From Acidimicrobiaceae bacterium (GTDB taxonomy: Bacteria; Actinomycetota; Acidimicrobiia; Acidimicrobiales; RAAP-2): DNA of 52,710 nt. The stretch covers positions 1 through 52,710 of the forward strand of contig PKWW01000069.1 in assembly GCA_003132165.1 (NCBI GenBank). The letters run 5' to 3'. The position numbers and the translations under genes are program-made. Position 1 is the stretch's first letter, and each line of letters opens with the position of its first letter. The notes below the pieces were generated by a model. It searched no databases, had not been told where the DNA came from, and was given only the letters and a program-made list of their open reading frames with translations. Shown piece after piece: positions 8,409-17,772 of the stretch.

Positions 8409-9316
8409 GACGCTCCCTCGAAACCGACGAAGCGGTGCTCACTCACCAGAGTGATGCCCGTCGCTTCGCGCACCCGTTCGCGAACGGTTGTGAGAAGTCG
8501 GTACACATCATTCGCACTGCCGTCGGCGCCGACGATGATGAAGTTCGCGTGCTTTTCACTCACTACGGCGCTCCCCACCCGCAGGCCCTTGCAACCGGCG
8601 AGTTCGATAAGTCGTCCGGCGTGATCGCCTTCGGGGTTTCGAAAGACGCTGCCCGCATTCGCGCCACCGGGCTGGTGCTCGCGACGCCAGTGCACTATCT
8701 CCTTGATTTGCGCCAGAGCCTCCTTGGCGTCACCGTGGGCGAGGCGCAATTGCACGCTGGTCACGATCTGGGAGCCATCGAGGGCGCTCGAGCGATAGCC
8801 GAACTCGAGATCGTCCGGCGTCCACGTGCGCACGCCGCTCGCCGTGAAGGTATCAACCGACACGACCGACGCGGCCATGTCCGAACCGTGGCCGCCAGCG
8901 TTCATAACGACCGCTCCCCCGAATGTCCCCGGCACGCCAACGGCCCACTCAAAGCCCACGATGCCCTCTGCAGCGAGCCGACGAGCCGCGATCGGCAGGT
9001 CGAGACCGGCGCCCGCGTCCACCGCGACTGCCCCGCGTTCGTCACGCCACTGCAGCGAGGCGAAGGCACCGGTGAGGTACACGCCGATGATGTCGTGCTC
9101 ACCGTCGGCAACCAAAAGATTCGAACCGTTGCCGAGCACGACGATGGGGAAATCGCACGAGAAGAGCAACGCCCCCAACTCCTCCAAATCGGTCGACGAC
9201 GTCATCGTCACCAGCACACGCGCGCTACCGCCGACCCGATAGGTCGTGCGACTTCCGAGCGCGACGTGCTCGAGCACGCGCGCACCGCCGACCCGCAACA
9301 GTTCGGACAAGCTCAC
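8405..9316 (-). CDS. murB: UDP-N-acetylmuramate dehydrogenase MurB
   Basis: A 303-residue FAD enzyme that reduces UDP-GlcNAc-enolpyruvate to UDP-MurNAc with NADPH in the cytoplasm. The FAD-binding segments TTYRVGGSARVLV and VVLGNGSNLLVAD and the motif GVPGTFGGAVVMNAG are present. NAGSVFRNP carries the catalytic serine, which marks the type II enzyme found in Gram-positive bacteria. The GTG start at 9316 overlaps the murC stop (GTGA). Having murB between murC and ftsQ is a known dcw variant. Confidence 0.95.
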   Translation of the reverse strand: MSLSELLRVGGARVLEHVALGSRTTYRVGGSARVLVTMTSSTDLEELGALLFSCDFPIVVLGNGSNLLVADGEHDIIGVYLTGAFASLQWRDERGAVAVDAGAGLDLPIAARRLAAEGIVGFEWAVGVPGTFGGAVVMNAGGHGSDMAASVVSVDTFTASGVRTWTPDDLEFGYRSSALDGSQIVTSVQLRLAHGDAKEALAQIKEIVHWRREHQPGGANAGSVFRNPEGDHAGRLIELAGCKGLRVGSAVVSEKHANFIIVGADGSANDVYRLLTTVRERVREATGITLVSEHRFVGFEGAS

Positions 9317-10674
9317 GGTGTCATTCCGTCCAACTGCGAGGCGATGCCCGCAATGTCACCGGCGCCGAGCAGCAGCAGAACGTCACATTCGTCGTGCAGC
9401 GCCTCGACTTTGGCGATGACATCGTCGAAGGTTGGTTCGTACCAGGTGGCGTTGGTGGGTTCGTGCTGACGGATGAGATTCGCCACGAACTCGCCGGTGG
9501 CCCCCGAGGGGTTCGCTTCGCCTGCACTATAGATATCAGCGACGACGACGAACGCCGCACCAACGAACGCCGTGGCGAACGACTCGGCGAGGTTGAGCGT
9601 GCGCGTCACGCGGTGGGGCTGAAAGACCACGCCGATGCGCCCGTAACCCGCCGCTGCCGTGGCTCGCAGTGTCGCGGCGATCTCGCCCGGCAGGTGCGCG
9701 TAGTCCTCGTAGACGTCGACGCCGCGCCACAACCCCAGGTACTGAAACCGTCGTGGCGCTCCCTTGAAAAGTTGGAGTCCCATTACGACCGAGTCCTCGT
9801 CGACGCCGAGCGCGAGTGCGAGTGCGGCCGTGACTGCGGCATTGGCGACGTTGTGTGCACCGGTAACTCCAAGTTCGATCGCCAGACAGTGCCCGTCGGC
9901 TTCGAGGGTGAACGAGGCACTTCGTCGGGCTAGACCGACCCCACTCACCCGCCACGGGTACTGGGTCGATGAACCGACGCCGAGGACCTCACGCGATGAC
10001 CTTTGGACGACGCGACGGGCCCCCTCGTCGTCCATCCATACGACCACGGGTCCCGTCGTTCGTTCGATGAGCTTCGTGAACGCATCCTCGAGCACGTCAA
10101 GTGTCCCGTAGAAATCGAGATGGTCCGCTTCGACATTGAGCACCCCTAATGCGTAAGGCGACAACAGCGCGAAGGTCCCGTAACTCTCGTCGACCTCGAG
10201 AATCAAGCCGTCGCTGCCAAAGTGGCCGTTGGCCCCAAGTCCGATTACCGATGCGCCGAGGAGGCGCGAATAGTCGCGACCGGCCGCGTGCATGATCATC
10301 GACATCATCGAAGTGGCGGTCGTCTTGCCGTGGGTGCCGGTCAGGCCAACGACCGGCTGGCGCTCGGCGAGTTCTCTCAGCACCTCACTTCGTGAAAGAA
10401 GGACTGCGCCACGACGTGAGGCTTCGAGTAGTTCCACGTTGTCCGGCTGTACGGCCGGTGACCAGAGCACTACGTCAACGGCGCCGACGTTGGTCGCGTC
10501 GTGACCAACGTGTACCTGAATGCCTGATTCAAGCAACTCTTCGACCGTTGGCGAATACGCCGCATCGCTGCCGCTCACCGCGCAACCCATTTCCGACAGC
10601 AGACGGGCGAGCCCGCTCATTCCGGCACCACCGATCCCGACGATATGCGCCCGCGCGCCCCGGTCGAGAATCAC
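9313..10674 (-). CDS. murC: UDP-N-acetylmuramate--L-alanine ligase MurC
   Basis: A 453-residue ATP-dependent ligase that adds L-alanine to UDP-MurNAc. The N-terminal Rossmann domain starts HIVGIGGAGMSGLARLL; the ATP site is LTGTHGKTTATSMM near residue 118; the central motif is LEVDESYGTF; and the C-terminal domain has VFQPHRVTRT. All are typical of MurC rather than MurD, MurE or MurF. It overlaps murG upstream and murB downstream by GTGA, so it sits in the middle of a coupled run. Confidence 0.96.
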   Translation of the reverse strand: MILDRGARAHIVGIGGAGMSGLARLLSEMGCAVSGSDAAYSPTVEELLESGIQVHVGHDATNVGAVDVVLWSPAVQPDNVELLEASRRGAVLLSRSEVLRELAERQPVVGLTGTHGKTTATSMMSMIMHAAGRDYSRLLGASVIGLGANGHFGSDGLILEVDESYGTFALLSPYALGVLNVEADHLDFYGTLDVLEDAFTKLIERTTGPVVVWMDDEGARRVVQRSSREVLGVGSSTQYPWRVSGVGLARRSASFTLEADGHCLAIELGVTGAHNVANAAVTAALALALGVDEDSVVMGLQLFKGAPRRFQYLGLWRGVDVYEDYAHLPGEIAATLRATAAAGYGRIGVVFQPHRVTRTLNLAESFATAFVGAAFVVVADIYSAGEANPSGATGEFVANLIRQHEPTNATWYEPTFDDVIAKVEALHDECDVLLLLGAGDIAGIASQLDGMTP

Positions 10675-11792
10675 GACCAGCCGCCCGTCTCGCTAACGAC
10701 CTGTGCAATCGACGCCGCAGCGTGGTGTCGACCGATTGACGCCGCCGCCTTCTCCATCGCGACCACGATGTCGGGTTCGAGTATCTCGTCCAGGGTCGAC
10801 GCCAACATTTCGGCACTGCACTCGGCGTCGGTGACGAGACGAGCACCGCCGACCGAAACAACCACCTGGGCGTTCTTGGTCTGGTGATCGCCGGGTGCGC
10901 CGGGTAGCGGCACCAGGACCGACGCGATGCCGAGCGCGGTCACTTCGGCGATCGTCGTTGCGCCCGCGCGGCACACCGCCGCGTCGCACACTGGCCAGAG
11001 TTTGGTCATGTCGCCGAATTCGACAATCCGGTAGTCGAGGATGCCGCCAGTCAATCGAGACCTGGCAACCTCGTCGTAGTCCCGGCGCCCGGTGACCTGT
11101 ATCAACGTCCGATCGGCTCGCTGGCGCCACAGCACCGCGAGCTGGCTTACCGCACGATTGACTCGGGCGGCACCGAGGGAACCGGTCATCACGACCACGA
11201 CCTTGCGGTCGTCGTCGATGGGCGGATCCATATCGTGTCGAGCGCGCGCCCGTACCGGCACCGAGCGGTCAATGGACTCGATTCCGTCACGCAGCGGCGC
11301 GCCGGTTAGGACCGTACGGGGAGCGCTGGAGGCGAACCCGACACAGCGAACCCGCGCGAAGCGCTCAAGGACGCGATGGGCGGCACCGGAGGTCGCGTCG
11401 AGTTCCACCAGCACGAGGGGTCGGCGCCACAGCACGGCCGCGAACGACACGGCGAATGACGCGTAACCGCCCACGGACACGACGACCGAGGGGCGCCAAC
11501 GACCGACCTTCACGATGGCCGTCGTGACCGCCGCGACGAGACCGGCCACCGCTGCGATATTGGCGAATACTGCGCGCGGCGTCATAGAGCGCCGAATACC
11601 CCGGCCCGGCAACAGCGTGAGCGCAACCGGCGAGTCACCCAGCAGCAACGCTTCTTGACCGCGACGACTGCCTACGTAGCGAAGCATGTCCGTCGGGATT
11701 CCTTGCTCCAACAGTTGCTCACCAATGGCCTGCATGGGAAAAATATGCCCGCCGGTGCCCCCGCCGGTGATGACAACGGGGCCCCTCGTCAT
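10671..11792 (-). CDS. murG: Lipid II synthase MurG (GlcNAc transferase)
   Basis: A 373-residue GT28 glycosyltransferase that transfers GlcNAc from UDP-GlcNAc to lipid I at the inner face of the membrane. The glycine loop ITGGGTGGHIFPMQAIGEQL is at the N terminus. The C-terminal donor site has VMTGSLGAARVNRAV and then CDAAVCRAGATTIAEVTALG, and the nearby LVPLPGAPGDHQTKNA is a family hallmark. The ATG at 11792 overlaps the ftsW stop (ATGA). Confidence 0.95.
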   Translation of the reverse strand: MTRGPVVITGGGTGGHIFPMQAIGEQLLEQGIPTDMLRYVGSRRGQEALLLGDSPVALTLLPGRGIRRSMTPRAVFANIAAVAGLVAAVTTAIVKVGRWRPSVVVSVGGYASFAVSFAAVLWRRPLVLVELDATSGAAHRVLERFARVRCVGFASSAPRTVLTGAPLRDGIESIDRSVPVRARARHDMDPPIDDDRKVVVVMTGSLGAARVNRAVSQLAVLWRQRADRTLIQVTGRRDYDEVARSRLTGGILDYRIVEFGDMTKLWPVCDAAVCRAGATTIAEVTALGIASVLVPLPGAPGDHQTKNAQVVVSVGGARLVTDAECSAEMLASTLDEILEPDIVVAMEKAAASIGRHHAAASIAQVVSETGGWS

Positions 11793-13036
11793 CGTCCCTG
11801 GCGTTGACTGTAGGGGCGCTGGCGCGACGAAGAGGGACGCGAGAGCGTACGGTCCTCGAGGGACTGGCGAAAATTAGTGACCTGATGTTCGCGAATGACG
11901 ACGTCACCGGCGCGACTGTTGTCGTGGGCGATGTTGTACAGGAGACCCACGGCGGCGAGTTCAGTAATGAGGGCGGTCCCGCCGTAGGAGAAGAACGGCA
12001 GCGGAATACCGGTCACCGCCCAAAGGCCGACGACCGACGCGATATTGATAATCGCCTCGACCATGATCCAGGTCGTGATGCCGACCACGATCAGACGGTA
12101 GACGTCGTTCGTGCACTGCTGGGCGATGCGGGTCGCGACGAGCAGGAACCAGACGAACAGGGCGATGACGACAATCGTCCCGAGTAGACCCAACTCTTCG
12201 CCGATGATCGTGAAAATGAAATCGGTGTGCGGATTGGGCAATAGTCCCCACTTTTCACGGCTATGGCCGAGCCCGAGACCCGTCAGCCCGCCCGCACCGA
12301 GGCCGATCTTGGACTGCAACAACTGGTAGCCGTTGCCGAGGAGGTCTTTGCTCGGATGAAGGAACGAGAAGAACCGGGCCGCCGAATACGGCTTCATCTT
12401 CATGTACCCAAGAAACGCCACGACGCACAGCAAGCCGATTCGCAACAAGAGTTTCTTCGATAACCCCGCGATGGCGAGCATCACGAAGGCAATCGCGAGT
12501 ACGACCGATGTCGTGCCAATATCGGGCTCGATGACGATGAGCAACGCACCGAGTGTCACCGGCAGCGTCCATATGGCGAGCTGCTGCCAATGGCCGAGTT
12601 CGTCGTGATGGTGCTGGATCAGCCACGCGATGAAGATCACCGTGACGAACTTGAAAATCTCGGACGGCTGCAGGTAGATGACGTGCAGGTTCAACCAACG
12701 CTTGCCACCGTTGGACGTGACCCCGACGACCTTCACGGCGATCAGGAGACCGATTCCACCCACCGCCAGAAGCGGTGCGCGTCGAACGAGCTGGTTGAGC
12801 CGGATCCGCGCCACCACGTAGAGGGCGAAAACACCGAAGCCCAGATAGATGACATCGCGCAGGATGATGCTGATCGACGAGCCGCCCGTCGCCGAGGCCT
12901 GACCCTCGCTCGCCGACGCGACTGCGATGGTCCCGAAGGTCACGAGCAGCGTTGTGACAAGCAACAGCACACGCGCGTTGAAACTGCCCCTGGGCAGGGG
13001 CTGGAGGAGCCCTCGCGAGGCGCGCGCCGCGGCCAC
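11789..13036 (-). CDS. ftsW: Peptidoglycan glycosyltransferase FtsW
   Basis: A 415-residue SEDS family polymerase with about ten membrane helices. It joins lipid II units into septal glycan together with its partner FtsI, encoded upstream. The family motifs NGGKRWL, QPSEIFKFV, NPHTDFIFTIIGEELGLLG and GIPLPFFSYGGTALI are all present. The GTG at 13036 directly follows the mraY stop with no gap. In most dcw clusters murD would lie here. The C-terminal tail is hydrophilic and Arg/Ser-rich. Confidence 0.95.
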   Translation of the reverse strand: MAAARASRGLLQPLPRGSFNARVLLLVTTLLVTFGTIAVASASEGQASATGGSSISIILRDVIYLGFGVFALYVVARIRLNQLVRRAPLLAVGGIGLLIAVKVVGVTSNGGKRWLNLHVIYLQPSEIFKFVTVIFIAWLIQHHHDELGHWQQLAIWTLPVTLGALLIVIEPDIGTTSVVLAIAFVMLAIAGLSKKLLLRIGLLCVVAFLGYMKMKPYSAARFFSFLHPSKDLLGNGYQLLQSKIGLGAGGLTGLGLGHSREKWGLLPNPHTDFIFTIIGEELGLLGTIVVIALFVWFLLVATRIAQQCTNDVYRLIVVGITTWIMVEAIINIASVVGLWAVTGIPLPFFSYGGTALITELAAVGLLYNIAHDNSRAGDVVIREHQVTNFRQSLEDRTLSRPSSSRQRPYSQRQGR

Positions 13037-14071
13037 CTAGACGACCCTCCCGATCTTGAGGAAGTCCCCGTAGAAAATCCCGAGTCCGAGCATCGCCAGC
13101 AGTCCAGCGAGGATCCAAAAGCGAATGATCACCGTGATCTCGGGCCAACCGCGCAACTCAAAGTGGTGATGAAAGGGTGCCATACGAAACACGCGGCGTC
13201 CGAAAAGTCGGAAACTCAGGACTTGGAGGATCACCGACGCGGTTTCGGCGACGAACAACCCGCCGATGATCACGAGAAGCAGATCCAAGTTCATGAGCAG
13301 GCAAAGTGCCCCGAGCCCGGTACCAATCGCGAGCGAACCCGTGTCGCCCATCATGATCCGCGCCGGCGCCGCGTTCCACCATAGGAATCCGAGGCATGCG
13401 CCCACGAGTGCAACCGCCCCGAGACCGAGGTCGAGCGCCGAGTGAAGACGGTAGATGGAAAAATGCCGGAACTGCCAGTAGCCAATGATTGAGAGCACGC
13501 CGAAACAGAACGTCGCAGATCCCGCCGCGAGGCCGTCAAGCCCATCGGTGAGGTTGACCGCATTGGAGGTCGCCACGATGACGAAGACCGCGAGCATCAT
13601 CCAACCGACCGACGTCAGGTTCCAGCCGGGTAGGGAGAACCTCGTGAACGAAAGATTGGTCGACGTGTGAACCCAGTAGATCGAAAGCGCGGCGAAGGTC
13701 GCCGCGATGACCAACTGCCCCACCAACTTTCCGCGCTTGTTAAGACCGAGATTGCGCGCATTGCGAATGGCTAGATAGTCGTCGAGAAAGCCGAGCACGC
13801 CTGATGCGACCGTCACACTCAGCGCGAGGATGCCGCCACGGGTGAAACTGACCGACGTGCCGACGTGGCCCATTACGTAACCGAGCACCGCGGCGACCAC
13901 GATGATCACTCCGCCCATCGTCGGCGTGCCAGCCTTGGCGTGGTGGGTCAACGGCCCGTCCTCTCGGATCTGCTGACCGAGCGAGCGCTCACGAACGAAG
14001 CGGATCCACAGGGGGGTCACGAAGAGCGCGAACAAGAAACCAAAGCCGCCCGACTCCATCAAACTCAGCAT
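13037..14071 (-). CDS. mraY: Phospho-MurNAc-pentapeptide transferase MraY
   Basis: A 344-residue membrane enzyme with about ten helices that makes lipid I from UDP-MurNAc-pentapeptide and undecaprenyl phosphate. The motifs HHAKAGTPTMGGVIIV, LGFLDDYLAIRN, NAVNLTDGLDGLAAG and FRMAPFHHHFELRGW are present; the aspartates and the HHH segment make up the active site. The ATG at 14071 follows GAGGATG and lies seven bases after the murE stop, so there is no murF between them. Confidence 0.96.
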   Translation of the reverse strand: MLSLMESGGFGFLFALFVTPLWIRFVRERSLGQQIREDGPLTHHAKAGTPTMGGVIIVVAAVLGYVMGHVGTSVSFTRGGILALSVTVASGVLGFLDDYLAIRNARNLGLNKRGKLVGQLVIAATFAALSIYWVHTSTNLSFTRFSLPGWNLTSVGWMMLAVFVIVATSNAVNLTDGLDGLAAGSATFCFGVLSIIGYWQFRHFSIYRLHSALDLGLGAVALVGACLGFLWWNAAPARIMMGDTGSLAIGTGLGALCLLMNLDLLLVIIGGLFVAETASVILQVLSFRLFGRRVFRMAPFHHHFELRGWPEITVIIRFWILAGLLAMLGLGIFYGDFLKIGRVV

Positions 14072-14078
14072 TGCATCC

Positions 14079-15479
14079 TCACTTCAACAACTCTCTCGCT
14101 ATTATTCGATCGTCAAATTCCAAAACCTGATCACCTACGACCTGGGTAGTCTCGTGACCCTTTCCCGCGAGTACCACCACGTCACCGGGTTCGGCGAGAC
14201 GCAGTGCCTCCTGTATCGCACTTCGACGATCCCTGCTACGCAGCACCGTCGCGCCCGCCACTGTTCCTTCGATGATGGAATCAATGATGGCATCAGGAGA
14301 CTCCGAGCGCGGGTTATCCGAGGTCACGATGGTGATTTGCGAATTCCGCGACGCCACTTCGCCCATCTCGGGACGCTTGGCGCGGTCGCGGTCGCCACCG
14401 CAGCCAAAGACGGTGATGATCCTTCCCGTCCCCACGAGTCGGCGCACATCCTCCAAGAGACGGCGAAGTCCTTCGGGCGTGTGCGCGTAATCGACGATGA
14501 CAATGATTCCGTCGGTATTGACAACCTCGAATCTTCCCGGGACGCTTGCGACGTCGGCCATCGCGGTCGCAATCTCCGCCTCCCCGGCGCCGAGCGACAG
14601 GAGTATCTCCATCGCCATCAAGGCGTTGTCAACGTTGTAGTCACCCACCAGCGGCGTGTTGACGAGATGGCCTCGCCAGAAGAAGATCGTCCCTTGCAAT
14701 GACTCGGTCACGTCCGAGGCATCACTCCGGTGTACTCGGGTCACCGGCAGCGTAGCCATGTCCGCGAGCCGCGCCCCGTAGGAGTCGTCGCACCAGATCA
14801 CAGCACGCTTGGCGTGTTCGGGATTGAACAGCCGCGCCTTCGCTTCGAAGTACTCGTCCATTGTTCGGTGGTAGTCGAGGTGATCGTGGCTGAGGTTCGT
14901 GAATACCGCGACGGTGAATCGCAGGCCTTCGACGCGACGCTGGTCGAGCGCGTGGCTTGAAACTTCGAGCGCCACCACCGACGAGACGCGTTCGGGCTCG
15001 AAGCCAGTGACGAGCGCGCTCAGAGTTCGAAACAGTTCAGGCGACGCCGGGGTCGTGCGCTCGTTGGTCAGCGTCCCGATACTGGCGCCGTTCCAACCCA
15101 GTGCTCGCGCCAGCGCACTCACCAATGTCGTCACACTGGTCTTGCCGTTGGTGCCCGTGACCCCCACGAGCGACGCCTGGAATTCGGGATGACCAACGAT
15201 CGCCGAACTCGCGTGGGCGAGCATGGCGCGTAGTTGCGACTCGGGCACGATAACGACTGGAATAGACGCGACGACACGCTCGCTCGACACCGCCGCCAGC
15301 GCCCCGTGGTCCGCCGCGTCGTCAACGAACCGGTTGCCGCTCGTGTGACCCCCCGCCAGGGCGAAGAAGAGCGAGCCCGGCACGCAGAGCCGCGAATCAA
15401 TCTCCACGTTGGTAATCTCGATGCTGCTCGTCGCCACATCGAGTGAGACACTTTCCAGAATGTCACCAAGTTGCATCAC
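14079..15479 (-). CDS. murE: UDP-MurNAc-tripeptide synthetase MurE (meso-DAP type)
   Basis: A 466-residue Mur ligase. The ATP site is GVTGTNGKTSVTTLV near residue 108, and the catalytic region NLSHDHLDYHRTMDEYFEAKARLF is present, including the lysine that is carboxylated in this family. The motif SDNPRSE matches the DNPR signature that recognises meso-diaminopimelate, so the peptidoglycan is probably of the meso-DAP type. The start is GTG 15479 or ATG 15476, overlapping the ftsI stop. The C-terminal VVLAGKGHETTQ is typical of MurE. Confidence 0.95.
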   Translation of the reverse strand: MMQLGDILESVSLDVATSSIEITNVEIDSRLCVPGSLFFALAGGHTSGNRFVDDAADHGALAAVSSERVVASIPVVIVPESQLRAMLAHASSAIVGHPEFQASLVGVTGTNGKTSVTTLVSALARALGWNGASIGTLTNERTTPASPELFRTLSALVTGFEPERVSSVVALEVSSHALDQRRVEGLRFTVAVFTNLSHDHLDYHRTMDEYFEAKARLFNPEHAKRAVIWCDDSYGARLADMATLPVTRVHRSDASDVTESLQGTIFFWRGHLVNTPLVGDYNVDNALMAMEILLSLGAGEAEIATAMADVASVPGRFEVVNTDGIIVIVDYAHTPEGLRRLLEDVRRLVGTGRIITVFGCGGDRDRAKRPEMGEVASRNSQITIVTSDNPRSESPDAIIDSIIEGTVAGATVLRSRDRRSAIQEALRLAEPGDVVVLAGKGHETTQVVGDQVLEFDDRIIARELLK

Positions 15480-17320
15480 GTCACGTCCGATCCAATGCTC
15501 GCGCCCGCGCCTGTAAGGGGCTTCACCATCGTTCCATTTGAAGGGATGCCGTAATGGTGGAGGGCGTACGACATCACTTGTTGAAAGACCGGCGCCGCCA
15601 CAGCGCCGCCGAAGATGGTTGACTGGGGGCGCTCGATGACCACGATCATCGACAGCATCGGTGCGTTCGCCGGAGCGAAGCCCACGAAGCTGGCGTTGTA
15701 GGCGCCCGTGAGCAGCGAGTCCTTGCCCGGGTAGGGCATCGATGCGGTGCCGGTCTTGCCCGCGACGCTGTAGCCGGGAATGATCGCGTTGGTGCCGGTG
15801 CCCGCGAGCACGACCTGTTGGAGCATCTTGTTCATCGTCTCGTCCACCGCCGGCGTGAGCGCCTCACGGTGAGGACTTGGAGCCGTTGCCTTGACCGATC
15901 CGTTGGAGTACACGTAGCCACGAACCAACTTTGGCTCAATAAAGACACCCCCGTTGGCAATCGCGTTGTAGGCGTCGAGCACCTGCAGCGGGGGAACAGC
16001 GTCTACCTGACCAATGGGTAGAGCCACCTGGTCACTGGCGTACCAGTTGGCGGCGCTGACCAACAGCCCTGACGTCTCACCCGGGAAATCAACCGACGTC
16101 ATCTGACCGAAACCGAGCCGCTCCACCTGGGCGAGAAGGCCGGACTCACCCACCAGTTTGCCGATCTCGTAGGTACCGATGTTGGACGACTGCGCGAGCA
16201 CCTCGGTCGACGTCAGATGCTCGAGGCCGTGGTTCTCCGCATCGTGAAAGTACCGGCCGCCGACGTTGACCGAATTGGGCACGGCGAACACCGACGTGGG
16301 AGTGATGAGACCGGCCTGCAGCGCGGCGGAGAAGGTCACGACCTTGAACACCGAACCCGGCTCGTAGGCCTGACTGAAGGCGAGATTGTTGATCGTCTCG
16401 TCGATGCCCGCCACACCCACCGAACGTCCCCACGAGGAAATGGGACCGAGGACGCCGGCGGTGGTCTTGGTGTTCACGAGCGACGCGTCGGCGAGGATCT
16501 CGCCGGTCTTGACGTCCATAACGACCGCGACCCCCGTGAGCCCGCCGACCGCCTTCAGTTGCTTGGCGAGCGCCCGTTCGGCCACGAACTGCAGTGAGGA
16601 ATCGATCGTGAGTTCCAGGCCGACGCCGGGCGTCGCCTTCTTGATCACGGTGCTGTGCGAACTCGGCAAATTGACCCCCGAGGCCGAAACGAACTCACGG
16701 GTGATGCCGGTTTGGCCCGCCAACTGCTTCTGGTACTGGTACTCGAGGCCCGCAATGCCGGCGCCCGACGAATTGGTGCCACCGATCAGCGACTCCGCCA
16801 ATGTGCCGTTGGGATAACTGCGCACCGAGGAATTCTGCACGACAATGCCCGGGAAGACGGCGCTCGCGAGTTTTCGCCCGTCATTCAGATCCAATTGATT
16901 GTTCACGACGACGTAGCCGTTCTTCTTCTCCGAGAGCAGCGCGGTCAACCTCTTGACGGGCACCTTCACGAATGGCGACATCGCTTCGGCCTCGCGCAGG
17001 GGGTGGGAAATCTGAAAGTCGTCAGCGATCACGAGCGACGTTGGACGAGAGATGGCAAGGATCTGGGCGTGGCGATCATAGATGCCAGCGCGAAGGGCGG
17101 TCGTCGTCAGGTCCTCTTTCACCTGGGCCACCGAGAGCTTCGCGTAGTTCGCGTGATCCAGAATCTGAATCTGAAAGAGGCGCAAGGCCAACAACAAGAA
17201 GACGAAGATGAACGACGCGCGTAACAGTAGTAATCGCCGCGATAGATTCGTTGGCCTACGACGGCCGGGGCGGGTCTGCGCGCGGCTCCGGGCGTGGGTC
17301 GAGGTGTAGTGCGAGCTCAC
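15476..17320 (-). CDS. ftsI: Septal peptidoglycan transpeptidase FtsI (class B PBP)
   Basis: A 614-residue penicillin-binding protein anchored by one N-terminal membrane segment (LLLLRASFIFVFLLLALRLF). The dimerisation (pedestal) domain comes first. The transpeptidase domain follows, with its three motifs in order: YEPGSVFK (catalytic serine), AQSSNIG (SxN) and VAGKTGTASM (KTG). It crosslinks septal peptidoglycan and works with FtsW. No PASTA domains are visible. The GTG start at 17320 overlaps the ftsL-like stop (GTGA). Confidence 0.94.
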   Translation of the reverse strand: MSSHYTSTHARSRAQTRPGRRRPTNLSRRLLLLRASFIFVFLLLALRLFQIQILDHANYAKLSVAQVKEDLTTTALRAGIYDRHAQILAISRPTSLVIADDFQISHPLREAEAMSPFVKVPVKRLTALLSEKKNGYVVVNNQLDLNDGRKLASAVFPGIVVQNSSVRSYPNGTLAESLIGGTNSSGAGIAGLEYQYQKQLAGQTGITREFVSASGVNLPSSHSTVIKKATPGVGLELTIDSSLQFVAERALAKQLKAVGGLTGVAVVMDVKTGEILADASLVNTKTTAGVLGPISSWGRSVGVAGIDETINNLAFSQAYEPGSVFKVVTFSAALQAGLITPTSVFAVPNSVNVGGRYFHDAENHGLEHLTSTEVLAQSSNIGTYEIGKLVGESGLLAQVERLGFGQMTSVDFPGETSGLLVSAANWYASDQVALPIGQVDAVPPLQVLDAYNAIANGGVFIEPKLVRGYVYSNGSVKATAPSPHREALTPAVDETMNKMLQQVVLAGTGTNAIIPGYSVAGKTGTASMPYPGKDSLLTGAYNASFVGFAPANAPMLSMIVVIERPQSTIFGGAVAAPVFQQVMSYALHHYGIPSNGTMVKPLTGAGASIGSDVT

Positions 17321-17772
17321 CGAATCGTCCTTGATGTGATCGGTGCATAACCTGAGAACTTCGGTAGTGGCAGGATCGCATCAAGCGACGTAGACGGGAC
17401 TTGCGTCACAGAAACGGGGTCGACCAGGTGCAGCGCGCCCGCCTGAGAAGCAATCTGGCTCGGGGCCGAAAGGTTGGTCAACGTGCCCACCTGCACGGCG
17501 TAGGTGGATTGATCCTGCAAGAGTTGGCTTTGTAGTTGATGGATCTCAATTTGGCGATTCGCAACCAGCATGCTGCCGGCGAGCGAGAGAACTACCGCAA
17601 AAACCAGTATCAAGACCGACTTTCGCGCGGATGTGCCTCGTCGCCATATCGAGGTGGCCGCTTTTCGACGCGGAGCAACTTCGCGGTGCGACGGACGTGA
17701 GGTACTGGGACGCGCGATTGGTCGAGGCGGCCGAATCGTGTCGATGCGGCGTGGGAAACTGACAACGCTCAC
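17317..17772 (-). CDS. FtsL-like septum formation protein
   Basis: About 151 residues. A basic proline-rich cytoplasmic tail (about 1-48) is followed by one membrane helix (VLILVFAVVLSLAGSMLV). A short coiled coil then follows (ANRQIEIHQLQSQLLQDQSTY), and the tail includes ASQAGALHLVDP, the typical FtsL/FtsB-type end. The position between rsmH and ftsI is that of ftsL, and sequence divergence is normal for the family. The frame is open further upstream, but GTG 17772 overlaps the rsmH stop in the GTGA arrangement used across this cluster, so I chose it. Confidence 0.8.
   Translation of the reverse strand: MSVVSFPRRIDTIRPPRPIARPSTSRPSHREVAPRRKAATSIWRRGTSARKSVLILVFAVVLSLAGSMLVANRQIEIHQLQSQLLQDQSTYAVQVGTLTNLSAPSQIASQAGALHLVDPVSVTQVPSTSLDAILPLPKFSGYAPITSRTIR

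Noticed and set aside
7470..8624. 384-residue open frame antisense to ftsQ and murB
   Set aside because: It runs across the ftsQ gene and into murB on the other strand, and the product has no motif. Both real genes are well supported.
11789..14071. A hidden murD or murF gene
   Set aside because: The gaps between murE, mraY and ftsW are 7 and 0 bases, so there is no space; the murE and murC motifs are distinct from MurD and MurF.
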